This document shows, one piece after another, positions 56,464-64,000 of a stretch of DNA of 64,000 nt (the stretch's first letter is position 1; every line of letters begins with the position of its first letter). The position numbers were made by a program, and so were the translations under genes. The notes beneath the pieces were generated by a model. It did no database searches. It saw only the letters and a program-made list of their open reading frames with translations, and was not told where the DNA came from. Source of the DNA: Pseudoxanthomonas jiangsuensis (lineage in GTDB: Bacteria > Pseudomonadota > Gammaproteobacteria > Xanthomonadales > Xanthomonadaceae); contig NZ_PDWL01000011.1 of the NCBI RefSeq assembly GCF_010093185.1, forward strand, positions 1-64,000, read 5' to 3'.

Positions 56464-57132
56464 GTGAAACCATTGTTGCTTACCGTTGCACTCTTCTCCC
56501 TGTCCCAGGCGGCTATGGCGGCCGATGGACCCGAGCAGCGCTTCGCTGCCACGCTGGGCTACTCCGCCCATCAACTCGGTGGCGACAATCCCGTGCCCGT
56601 CCAACTGGGGAATGCCTACCCGCCGGGGACGGATGTGGAGACCAGCGATGACGGCAGCAGCGCATCACTGGGTCTGACCTGGTATCTCACGCGCAACGTC
56701 GCGCTGGAGCTGTGGGGCGCCAGCGGTGCCGACGGCGACGTGGAGATCGATGTAGAGAACGGCCCGGACATCGGTGTCGCCAGCTACAAGACGCGTCCGA
56801 TCGCACTGAGTGCCCAGTACCACTTTGTCGACGCCGCCCAGATTGTCGGTGCGCGAATCACGCCCTTCGTCGGGCTGGGATACCACCATACCGAAATCAG
56901 CGACGTGCGTAGCAACGCAGCACTACCCAGCTACGCGGGCTTGACGATAGAAAGTGGAAATGGACTGGCGGCATCAGCGGGTGTGGACGTGGCACTGGGG
57001 CAGCGCTGGTTCGTTCGTGGCGATGTTCGCTATCTGCGCTGGAGCAGCGAGTCCAAGGTCGGCGGACAGCCGTTGGCAGACAGCGACATGGATGCCGTCA
57101 TCTACGGCGCGAGTGTCGGCATGCGCTTCTGA
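56464..57132 (+). CDS. OmpW family outer membrane beta-barrel protein
   Basis: 222-residue eight-stranded barrel. The start is GTG 56464 (MKPLLLTVALFSLSQAAMA), which places a clean signal peptide at the N-terminus, cut before ADGPEQRF. OmpW hallmarks are LGLTWYLTRNVALELWGA, RITPFVGLGYHHTEISD and the C-terminal Phe (ASVGMRF). OmpW proteins form hydrophobic channels. Divergent from the PepSY two-component operon; 62 bases before the ygiW-like gene. Confidence 0.88.
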   Translation: MKPLLLTVALFSLSQAAMAADGPEQRFAATLGYSAHQLGGDNPVPVQLGNAYPPGTDVETSDDGSSASLGLTWYLTRNVALELWGASGADGDVEIDVENGPDIGVASYKTRPIALSAQYHFVDAAQIVGARITPFVGLGYHHTEISDVRSNAALPSYAGLTIESGNGLAASAGVDVALGQRWFVRGDVRYLRWSSESKVGGQPLADSDMDAVIYGASVGMRF

Positions 57133-57194
57133 GTGTGTTGCATCGCGCGCCGCCCCGGCGGCGCGCTCCCCTTCGTACCTTCTGGAGAAGCTCC

Positions 57195-57548
57195 ATGAAA
57201 TACAAGCTCGCAGCTATTGCCTTGATGGTCGCCATGGGCGGCAGTGCCCACGCGTGGCAGGTCAACACTGGCGGTTATACAGGCCCGGGCGTCGCGGTGA
57301 CGCGCGTTGCCGACGCGAAAGAGTCCGGCGACGACGTCCATGTGCGCTTGCGCGGCACGATTCGTCAGCACCTGGGTGGCGACCGTTACATCTTCGCCGA
57401 CGCAACGGGCAGCATCCACGTCGACATTGATGCGGACCTGTGGATGGGCCAGACCGTGGGTCCCAAGGATGAGGTCGAGCTGGAAGGCGAAGTGGACAAG
57501 GACTGGACGTCGATCGAGATCGACGTGGACCGTATCCGGAAGATGTAG
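57195..57548 (+). CDS. YgiW/YdeI family OB-fold stress tolerance protein
   Basis: 117-residue periplasmic protein. A signal peptide (MKYKLAAIALMVAMGGSAHA) precedes a bacterial OB-fold domain (NirD/YgiW/YdeI), with VRLRGTIRQHLGGDRYIFAD and GSIHVDIDADLWMGQ. YgiW-type proteins act in stress tolerance and, in Enterobacteriaceae and Pasteurellaceae, are encoded beside qseBC-type systems; here the two-component operon is on the other side of ompW. ATG 57195 follows TTCTGGAGAAG. Confidence 0.88.
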   Translation: MKYKLAAIALMVAMGGSAHAWQVNTGGYTGPGVAVTRVADAKESGDDVHVRLRGTIRQHLGGDRYIFADATGSIHVDIDADLWMGQTVGPKDEVELEGEVDKDWTSIEIDVDRIRKM

Positions 57549-57837
57549 CAATCCCGTATCTGCACCTACTGCTAGCCGGAGGCCGACGTCGCATGCCTGA
57601 CGTCGGCCTTCGAACAGAGAGATGAATGCACTTGCATCGACCCAGCTGCCCGCTTGCCCGCCCGCTTGCGAGGGCTGCGCGCTGCTGCCTTCTATGTGGC
57701 AATGACCATCATTCATCAGTCGAGGGCCTTGAGCGGCGCCGATGCGGTTCCCTCCAGGTCACCTGGTATCGTCAGGGTGCCTTCTTGCCGAAGCCAGTCA
57801 CCAGAGGCAGTCTGCTTGCTTGAAATTTCCAGCAAGC

Positions 57838-58431
57838 ATGAGGACACCCGTGGCAGCTAAACCTCGCATCGCTCTTATTATCGGCTCGACCCGGCCCAGC
57901 CGCTTTGCCGACACGCCAGCCCAATGGATGTTGAAGCAAGCACAAGCTCGGGATGATATGGACGTGGAACTAATTGACCTCCGTGACCACCCCTTGCCCT
58001 TCTTCGATGAGGTCTCATCCAACCTCTACGTGCCCAGCCAGAACCCGGAAGCGATCCGTTGGCAGCAGAAGGTAGGCCAGTACGATGGCTATATCTTTGT
58101 CGTCGCTGAATACAATCACTCGATCACCGGCGTACTCAAGAATGCGCTTGATCAGGCCTACAACGAATGGGTTCGCAAGCCATTCACTGCCATTGCCTAT
58201 GGCGGTACGGGTGGAGCACGAGCTCTGGAGCACTTGCGCGGCATTGGTATCGAGCTGCAGATGGTCTCGACCAAGTCAGCTGTCCATATCGGCGGCGGCG
58301 ACTTCTTCTCGATCCATCCCTTCATGGGGAATCAGCCAATCGAAACCATCGAGGCAAATTTGACCGCGTCCGCGACTGCGGCACTCGATGAACTCGCTTG
58401 GTGGGCGAAAGCAACGATGGCAGCACGCTGA
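57838..58431 (+). CDS. NAD(P)H-dependent FMN reductase
   Basis: 197-residue flavodoxin-like oxidoreductase. FMN-binding motifs: IALIIGSTRPSRFADTPAQW near the N-terminus, VVAEYNHSITGVLKNALDQA (~90-110) and AYGGTGGARALEHLRGIGIE. Such enzymes reduce FMN, quinones or azo compounds. It is 54 bases upstream of a short-chain dehydrogenase on the same strand. Upstream, 289 bases from the ygiW-like gene contain no recognised signal. Confidence 0.9.
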   Translation: MRTPVAAKPRIALIIGSTRPSRFADTPAQWMLKQAQARDDMDVELIDLRDHPLPFFDEVSSNLYVPSQNPEAIRWQQKVGQYDGYIFVVAEYNHSITGVLKNALDQAYNEWVRKPFTAIAYGGTGGARALEHLRGIGIELQMVSTKSAVHIGGGDFFSIHPFMGNQPIETIEANLTASATAALDELAWWAKATMAAR

Positions 58432-58485
58432 ATCACCGCCTGAAGCCCAGATTCCACATGATGTTCTTGCTGGAACAGTAATCAC

Positions 58486-59205
58486 ATGACCAAAGTCATC
58501 GCAATCTTCGGGGCCGGCACCGGTCTTGCTGCGTCTGTGGCGCGACAGTACGGCCGGAATGGTTACGCCGTCGCGCTGGTGGCACGCAACGCCGACAAGC
58601 TACGGTCTCTCGCCGATTCTTTCAGCTCCGACGGCATCGAAACCGATACATTCATTGCAGACGTGTCGGAGTCCGGCGCCGTCGAAGACGCCATTTCGGC
58701 AATCCGTGGAAAATTTGGACGGATCGACGCTATCTATTACGCCCCAAATGGGCTGGACTCCTTCACGCCCGCAAACCAGTTGACTCCAAAGATCCTCCAG
58801 CCGTTGATTGACCTGTATTTTTACGGCCTTCTGAATGTTGTCAGTGCGGTCCTGCCCGAATTTCGTGCCCGAGGCGAAGGCGTCATTCTTTCAGCCTTTG
58901 GAGGGTCCGCTCAGTCTGGCTTTGCGTTCATGAGCGGCATAGGGCCGGCGATGTCGGCGGCCAGGAATTATCTCCAGTCGCTCCAACGTGAGCTCGTTTC
59001 GGAGAACATTGGCGTCGGCTTCGTAACGATTACCGCGATTGTTCAGAACAGCGCCTATCATCAAGGCATGTTAGCTGCAGGTGGCAAGACTGGCCTGCCG
59101 GATGACATGGCCTTCCCCGTGGTTGATCCCGATCATCTTGCCGCCCTGCTAGACGACGCTCTGAGGGATCCCTCACGCGTCGAAGCCAGCTATCCGGCGA
59201 CCTGA
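58486..59205 (+). CDS. Atypical short-chain dehydrogenase/reductase
   Basis: 239-residue Rossmann-fold protein. The dinucleotide loop is VIAIFGAGTGLAASVARQYG; the APNG motif (YYAPNGLDSF) stands for the usual NNAG. The catalytic YxxxK is absent: the region reads SGFAFMSGIGPAMSAARNYL, so no Tyr with Lys four residues later is present. It may bind NAD(P) without classic oxidoreductase chemistry, or use other residues. Likely co-transcribed with the FMN reductase gene. Substrate unknown. Confidence 0.8.
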   Translation: MTKVIAIFGAGTGLAASVARQYGRNGYAVALVARNADKLRSLADSFSSDGIETDTFIADVSESGAVEDAISAIRGKFGRIDAIYYAPNGLDSFTPANQLTPKILQPLIDLYFYGLLNVVSAVLPEFRARGEGVILSAFGGSAQSGFAFMSGIGPAMSAARNYLQSLQRELVSENIGVGFVTITAIVQNSAYHQGMLAAGGKTGLPDDMAFPVVDPDHLAALLDDALRDPSRVEASYPAT

Positions 59206-59693
59206 TCGAGAAAGGCCACTCTTGAGATCATGACGAGCCGTCGGCCGCCTGAGGGCGGTCGGCTGCTCGCGTCATTGCCTTGCTCCAGGAAGACCGATCG
59301 CGCGTTGGAAATCGCCGCGTTCTTGTGTCGAAGGCAACGTGCTGACTGGCAAGCGGCTGCGCCGTCAATTCTGGGGCGGGGAAGGATCAACGCTGGGATG
59401 TAGGGGACTGGGTGGTGCGCCGCAGGCTAGCCCTGGGTTCCAGGGTTGACGACACATCCTCGCCCCAGCACCCGCAGCAACGATAGGACCTACGCCTCTG
59501 AAGGTCGGGCCACAATTTGCTTCGTGACAAGTCGTAGCAGCAGCTTTGACAGCATGCAGCGTGGGTAGAACGAAGATGCCCTGATCCCCGCTTTCCCGAG
59601 AGCGGGCATTGACCAGAATAGAGCCCAATGCATTGTCCGTGGTGGCGGTGGGGCTTGTTGCGATCGCCCCACCCACGCACTGCCGCCTCGATC
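59206..59693. other. 488-bp gap between converging dehydrogenase genes
   Basis: No convincing gene. A hairpin near 59231-59265 (GCCGTCGGCCGCC with GGGCGGTCGGC) could end the dehydrogenase transcript. Frames of up to ~140 codons exist but show no codon pattern or known motif. The rest is featureless by eye. Confidence 0.5.
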
Positions 59694-60443
59694 CTATTCG
59701 CCAAATTTGATGATGGCGCCGCCGTCCATGACCAGATGCGCTCCGGTGGCGTACGAACTGTCCTCTGATGCCAGGAACATGACGGCCTTTGTAATTTCGA
59801 TGGGCTTTGCAATGCGTCCCAGCGGAATGGTCTGCTTGAGGGCCGCCATCAGCTCCTTGACGTCGTCTTGCATCGTCATGGGCGTTTCTACAGCGCCCGG
59901 ACAGATGGAGTTGACCCTGATGCCCAGCGGCGCCCATTCCTGTGCCGCCAGTTCGGTCATGCCCCTTACTGCGAACTTCGACGCCGAGTAAGCAACGCCG
60001 CCTTTCGAGGTCTTGATGCCCGCGATGGAGGCAATGTTGACCACTGAAGGGCTTCTTCCTCTCTTCAGCAACTCGAACGTGTGCGTGAGTCCCAAGAAGA
60101 CGGAGACCTGGTTGATGTCGACCACTTTCATGTAGGTCTCCAGGCTCATCTTGCCGATAGGCTGCTGGATGGCGACGCCTGCGTTGTTGACCAAGACGTC
60201 CAGCCTTCCGTAGGCCTCATCGATCAGCGCGACTAGGCTCTTCCAGTCTTCTTCTTTGGTCACGTCCTGCCTGACGAACCGAGCCCTGCCGTCCAGTTCG
60301 ATCTCCAACTGCTTGCCTTCGTCCTCGGAAATATCCGTGAAGAATACGAAAGCACCTTCTCTCACAAACTCCTGGACGTGGGCCCTTCCCATGCCTCTCG
60401 ACGCTCCGGTGACGACGACTACTTTGTCCTTGAACCTATCCAT
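59694..60443 (-). CDS. Classical short-chain dehydrogenase/reductase
   Basis: 249-residue NAD(P)-dependent oxidoreductase. Cofactor loop VVVTGASRGMGRAHVQEFV (TGxxxGxG), DVLVNNAGVAIQQP (NNAG), Ser in NIASIAGIKTS, catalytic YSASK, and VNSICPGAVETPMT. The acidic residue after beta-2 (FFTDISEDEGK) favours NAD(H). Resembles 3-alpha/20-beta-hydroxysteroid-type dehydrogenases; substrate unknown. Converges with the atypical dehydrogenase gene. Confidence 0.92.
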   Translation of the reverse strand: MDRFKDKVVVVTGASRGMGRAHVQEFVREGAFVFFTDISEDEGKQLEIELDGRARFVRQDVTKEEDWKSLVALIDEAYGRLDVLVNNAGVAIQQPIGKMSLETYMKVVDINQVSVFLGLTHTFELLKRGRSPSVVNIASIAGIKTSKGGVAYSASKFAVRGMTELAAQEWAPLGIRVNSICPGAVETPMTMQDDVKELMAALKQTIPLGRIAKPIEITKAVMFLASEDSSYATGAHLVMDGGAIIKFGE

Positions 60444-60842
60444 TGCACACCTGCCTTTCAGTGGTTGTTGAAGTGTTCTCGAGGGAGTGGCCTGGTCACC
60501 CTGCTCTCGTCAAGCGAAAAACAGCGGACCGATCATGCAAGAACGCTGCTCGCAATACAGGATTCCGTGTCCGTACTCGGCTCGGACGTACCGCATCTGC
60601 GCGACTTGCCCATCACGTACTACTTCATGCCCACCTCCGGCAGGAGCACAGAGAGACGCGAGCTCCGCATCTCGGAGCTCGAGAAGCTGATGGAGCAGAC
60701 CGACCATCGCGCACCCAAGACGAAACAGATGGCGCGTGGCAAGCCCCTCACTACGCCGGCGCTCATCTGGAGCCCGGCTCATTGCGGGAACTTGGCTGTT
60801 CCTGCCGATGCCCTTGAATGGAGCTATGAACTGCGGGCAAAT
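60444..60842. other. 399-bp gap, possible gene remnant
   Basis: No assignable gene. On the plus strand one frame around 60576-60760 reads protein-like (for example LRDLPITYYFMPTSGRSTER and RELRISELEKLMEQTDHRAP) but it has no clear start and continues through the antisense of the deacylase gene. It could be a remnant of an unknown gene, or chance. Confidence 0.35.
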
Positions 60843-61415
60843 CTAGTTCCAACGTTTTGCATAGCGCACTTGCAGAAAGTTCTCGCCGGGGTTGGGTCTT
60901 TCAATGCGTGCGTTGGAGTAATGCGCGATACGCAACGTCAGCTCGCTTGTCCCGTCCACCCCTATGTGGCGTCCTATCCCAGCATGGGTGCCGAAGTTGA
61001 AGGTCGTGCTGAAGCGCTTCTTCTCTGGGTGGTACTTGGGAAAGATAGCGTTTGCACCGGTTCCGAAATCGACGAACCAGCGATCGCCCCACGCGGCCGG
61101 ATGGAATCTGAAAGCTGGTGTCAGGCCAACAACGGTGCTGTCCTCGCGCTTCGTCATCCATCGTCCCACCTCGACCTGCCACTGGCCTGACAGTCGGCCA
61201 CTGTTGAAGGTCTTGCTCCAGTTCCAATCCTTGTGTAACCCGAGGGATAGCGCATTGCTTCCTTCCGAGTAGCCGATCTGCGAGAAGACTGCCGTCGCGG
61301 GCTCTTCTGCCATGGCGACGCTTCCCAGACATAAGGCCAGCACGCCGAGGAACACGCGCGCCATTGAGTGAGTCGAGGCGCGATGGGGGCGGATCATGGT
61401 CATGTTCAGTTCCAT
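60843..61415 (-). CDS. PagL-like lipid A 3-O-deacylase / acyloxyacyl hydrolase family protein
   Basis: 190-residue outer-membrane protein. A signal peptide (MARVFLGVLALCLGSVAMA within residues 18-36) precedes an eight-stranded barrel. The catalytic His-Ser and surrounding block RIAHYSNARIERPNPGENF near the C-terminus matches PagL (HxSN, then PNPG). PagL removes the 3-O acyl chain of lipid A and alters immune recognition and polymyxin susceptibility. The start could be 61415, 61403 or 61364. It lies 80 bases downstream of the TetR gene on the same strand. Confidence 0.82.
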   Translation of the reverse strand: MELNMTMIRPHRASTHSMARVFLGVLALCLGSVAMAEEPATAVFSQIGYSEGSNALSLGLHKDWNWSKTFNSGRLSGQWQVEVGRWMTKREDSTVVGLTPAFRFHPAAWGDRWFVDFGTGANAIFPKYHPEKKRFSTTFNFGTHAGIGRHIGVDGTSELTLRIAHYSNARIERPNPGENFLQVRYAKRWN

Positions 61416-61495
61416 TTCTCGGAGTACTTACAGTGCGGAACGACGTATCGCTTTCCGTCGCACCCGATAGCCGAAGTGCGCCGTGACAACTACTT

Positions 61496-62158
61496 TCATG
61501 AGGTACGGATTGGCTGTCGTTCCGGCGCATGCCCCTTGGCGAAGAGACGGGATATCATCGCGGCATGGATCAGCTGCGCGTCCGCCGACATGGGCAGCGA
61601 CGCGCTCAGCAACACGCTTAGCGTCGGCCCGCCCAAGACGAGGCCGAGGAACTGCGACGCGCTTTCTTCCGGCGCCGGAACATGCAACTCGCCTTTCCGG
61701 TCGGCCTCGCTCAACACCTGGCAAATGACGTTGCGGTAGGGCAGGACGATCTCTTCCCAAAAGGTCCGCCCCGCATGCGGGGCGGAAGGCATCGGCACGA
61801 TCAACATGCGATAGAAGCCTCGCGTCTGCGGCTGCAGCGCAAGGCCCAGCAGCCGGGTTGCGATGGCGTTCAACTGCGCTTCCGCACCCAGAGTGGACGT
61901 GGGCACCAGATCCTTCGATGAAGGAAACTCGCGCAGGAGATGCGCTATCGCCGCCACGTACAAGTCATGCTTGCATCCGAACTTCGCGTAGACCGTTGCC
62001 TTGGTCACGCCCGCGACCGACGCGATTTGGTCGACGCTCGCGCCATCGAAACCAAGGCGGGTGAACTGGCGGCACGCCGCTTCAAGCACTGCCGCCGACG
62101 TCCCCCGATCCCTGTAGTTTCCGCGACGGCGACCTTCGCTGGGTCTCGTGTCGTTCAT
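61496..62158 (-). CDS. TetR/AcrR family transcriptional regulator
   Basis: 220-residue repressor. The N-terminal HTH reads DRGTSAAVLEAACRQFTRLG then FDGASVDQIASVAGVTKATV; the C-terminal part (LLGLALQPQTRGFYRMLIV) resembles AcrR-like ligand domains. It lies 105 bases downstream of the RND pump gene and in the same direction, so it may be co-transcribed with and control the pump. Confidence 0.92.
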   Translation of the reverse strand: MNDTRPSEGRRRGNYRDRGTSAAVLEAACRQFTRLGFDGASVDQIASVAGVTKATVYAKFGCKHDLYVAAIAHLLREFPSSKDLVPTSTLGAEAQLNAIATRLLGLALQPQTRGFYRMLIVPMPSAPHAGRTFWEEIVLPYRNVICQVLSEADRKGELHVPAPEESASQFLGLVLGGPTLSVLLSASLPMSADAQLIHAAMISRLFAKGHAPERQPIRTS

Positions 62159-62263
62159 GCTCGCCCCTCCACCCGCTAAGCACAGTCCACCGCCCGCAAT
62201 CGGCGGGCCTGTCCACGAAGCAATCCGGCGGCGACGCCGGACCCGGCGTCATCCCGCGGAGCA

Positions 62264-64000
62264 TCAGGCCTCGCCCTCTCTTCCCGGCTGATCATGCGTC
62301 TGACGCTTGAACACGCGCTGCACGATGACAAAGAACAGGGGGATGAAGAACACGCCCAACAACGTGCCGACGATCATTCCGCCAAGCACGCCGGTACCGA
62401 TGGCTTGCTGTGCGCCGGAACCGGCACCAGAGGCGATGGCCAGCGGCAGCACGCCCAAACCGAAGGCCAGCGACGTCATGATGATCGGACGCAGGCGGTC
62501 GCGCACCGCATGCATCGTCGCCTCGATCAGGCCGGTGCCCTTCTCAAGGTTTTCCTTGGCGAACTCCACGATCAGGATCGCGTTCTTCGACGTCAGTCCC
62601 ACCGTGGTAAGCATGGCCACCTGGAAGTAGATGTCGCGCTCCATGCCGCGGAACGTGTTGGCCAGCACCGCACCCAGGATGCCCAGCGGCGCCACCAACA
62701 GCACGGCCGTCGGCACGGTCCAGCTCTCGTAGAGCGCGGCCAGGCACAGGAACACGATCAACAGCGACAAGGTGTACAGCAGCGGCGTTTGAGAGCCTGC
62801 CTGCCGCTCCTGGTAGGACAGCGCCGTCCACTCGATCTCGAAGCCCGGGGGCAGCGCACTGGCGATGCGCTCGATCTCGTTCATGGCATCGCCGGACGCC
62901 ACGCCCGGGGCAGGCTCGCCCTGGATTTCCATCGCCGACACGCCGTTGTAACGCTCCAGGCGCGGCGAACCGTAATCCCAGCGCGTGCTGGCGAATGCAC
63001 TGAATGGCACCATCTCGCCCTTGGCATTCTTCACCGACCACGCCTGGAAGTCCTCGGGCGCCATGCGGAAGTCCGCATCCGACTGCAGGTAGACGCGCTT
63101 GACCCGGCCACGATCGATGAAGTCATCGATGTAACGGCTGCCCCACGCGGTCGACAGGGTGCTGTTGATCGCGCCGATCGACAAGCCGAGTGCGCTGGCG
63201 CGCGCAACGTCCACGTCCACGCGCAACTGCGGCGTGTCTTCCTGGCCGTTCGGGCGCACGTTCGCCAGCAGCCCGCTTTGGCCGGCCGCGCCGAGCAACT
63301 GGTTGCGTGCCGCCAGCAAGGCCTCGTGACCCTGACTGCCGGCGTCCTTCAGGAAGAAGGTATAGCCCGAACCGATGCCCAGTTCCGGCATCGCCGGCGG
63401 CGGGAACGCGAAGATGAAGGCGTCCTTGATCTGGCCCAGCGCCATCATCGCGCGGCCGGTCACCGGACCGACGCCCTGGTCAGGGTTGCGCTCCTTCCAG
63501 TCCTTGAGCTTGACGAAGGCCATGCCCGCGTTCTGGCCCATGCCCGCGAAGCTGAAGCCATGCACCGAGAACACCGATTCGATCGCATCGGCCTCGTTCT
63601 CCATGAAGTGGCGTTCCAGCTTGTCGATCGCCTCCAGCGTGCGCTCCTGGGTGGCACCCACCGGCGTCTGCACCAGCGCCATCAGCACGCCCTGGTCCTC
63701 GTTGGGGAGGAACGCGGTGGGCAAGCGAATGAAGAGAACGCCCATCACCGCGAACAGCACGGCGGTAATGCCCATGAAGCGCCACGGCCGCGCGATGATG
63801 CCGCGCACGCCGCGCTGGTAATGACCGCTCGAACGCTCGAACCCACGGTTGAACCAACCGAAGAAGCGGCCCATCGGCCCGCGCGCGACATGGTGCTCAC
63901 CCTTCTTCAGCGGTTTGAGCACCGTAGCGCATAGCGCCGGCGTCAGCACGATCGCCACCAGCACCGACAACGCCATCGCCGACACGATGGTCGCCGAGAA
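62264..64000 (-). CDS. RND efflux pump inner-membrane transporter (AcrB/MexB-like), 3' part
   Basis: The C-terminal ~578 residues of a hydrophobe/amphiphile efflux-1 RND transporter; the N-terminal half lies beyond the window end. Visible segments: FSATIVSAMALSVLVAIVL (membrane helix), the second porter-domain loop with PTAFLPNEDQGVLMALVQTP, GGMIVGTLLGVFFIPLFFVI and the proton-relay-side helices (LTTVGLTSKNAILIVEFAKE). Works with a periplasmic adaptor and a TolC-type duct. Terminates at 62264 with TGA, followed by the TetR gene. Confidence 0.95.
   Translation of the reverse strand, partial: FSATIVSAMALSVLVAIVLTPALCATVLKPLKKGEHHVARGPMGRFFGWFNRGFERSSGHYQRGVRGIIARPWRFMGITAVLFAVMGVLFIRLPTAFLPNEDQGVLMALVQTPVGATQERTLEAIDKLERHFMENEADAIESVFSVHGFSFAGMGQNAGMAFVKLKDWKERNPDQGVGPVTGRAMMALGQIKDAFIFAFPPPAMPELGIGSGYTFFLKDAGSQGHEALLAARNQLLGAAGQSGLLANVRPNGQEDTPQLRVDVDVARASALGLSIGAINSTLSTAWGSRYIDDFIDRGRVKRVYLQSDADFRMAPEDFQAWSVKNAKGEMVPFSAFASTRWDYGSPRLERYNGVSAMEIQGEPAPGVASGDAMNEIERIASALPPGFEIEWTALSYQERQAGSQTPLLYTLSLLIVFLCLAALYESWTVPTAVLLVAPLGILGAVLANTFRGMERDIYFQVAMLTTVGLTSKNAILIVEFAKENLEKGTGLIEATMHAVRDRLRPIIMTSLAFGLGVLPLAIASGAGSGAQQAIGTGVLGGMIVGTLLGVFFIPLFFVIVQRVFKRQTHDQPGREGEA

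Noticed and set aside
59387..59812. A 141-codon minus-strand frame overlapping the end of the second dehydrogenase
   Set aside because: Cys/Arg/Ser-rich with no domain, and it overlaps the C-terminal coding part of a certain gene in another frame.
62159..62263. A Rho-independent terminator after the RND gene
   Set aside because: A GCCCGC/GCGGGC hairpin exists but lacks a T-run, and the TetR gene follows in the same direction.

Overview
The window reads as a GC-rich gammaproteobacterial chromosome of the Xanthomonadaceae type (Lysobacter, Luteimonas, Pseudoxanthomonas or Stenotrophomonas-like). The evidence is the local gene orders: TetR-pcm-tolC, a type IV minor-pilin operon, aroQ-accB-accC-prmA-fis-purH-purD, and the order DUF6776-bactofilin-erpA-nudC. 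No species can be named from sequence alone. The first ~240 bases are not convincing genome: they contain degraded matches to Illumina P5 and Nextera transposon-end adapters and homopolymer runs, so position 1 is probably a contig end, and the first gene (TetR regulator) has lost its start there.

Bases 300-18000 hold a TolC-type outer-membrane channel, lipopolysaccharide genes (waaA, a lauroyl-type acyltransferase, an O-antigen ligase, a GT4 glycosyltransferase and a CHCC zinc-finger protein), yceI, a nitroreductase, an ELM1-like protein, glnE, the DAHP synthase gene and groES-groEL. Three copies of a ~106-bp repeat with hairpin-forming inverted arms sit in three gaps between converging genes. 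The DAHP synthase gene is preceded by a leader peptide containing seven consecutive aromatic codons, followed by a terminator: an apparent attenuator.

Bases 18200-22800 are a minus-strand minor-pilin operon (PilE-like, FimT, PilV, PilW, PilX) whose last protein is a giant ~809-residue PilX-like polypeptide, with no pilY1 beside it. Bases 23000-37700 carry cutA, dsbD (with two N-terminal DsbD-alpha domains), a TlpA-like thioredoxin, aroQ, accB, accC, prmA, fis, purH, purD and enzymes. A four-helix-bundle gene, bracketed by perfect 19-bp inverted repeats, is wedged between accB and accC.

Bases 37800-51200 carry a transporter-acyltransferase fusion, two small CD225-like membrane proteins plus a DUF2752 protein, an ampE-like gene, nudC, erpA, a bactofilin, a DUF4126 protein, a response regulator with degenerate GGDEF-EAL domains next to a hybrid kinase with an Hpt domain, bacterioferritin, its [2Fe-2S] ferredoxin and rppH.

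From the tRNA-Met at 51216 onward the content is accessory: a P4-type integrase, an IS30-family element, a PhoPQ/QseBC-like two-component system with a PepSY protein and divergent OmpW and YgiW-like genes, an FMN reductase, two short-chain dehydrogenases, a PagL-like lipid A deacylase, a TetR regulator and the 3' part of an RND efflux pump that runs off the window end. No CRISPR array, rRNA gene or replication origin was seen.
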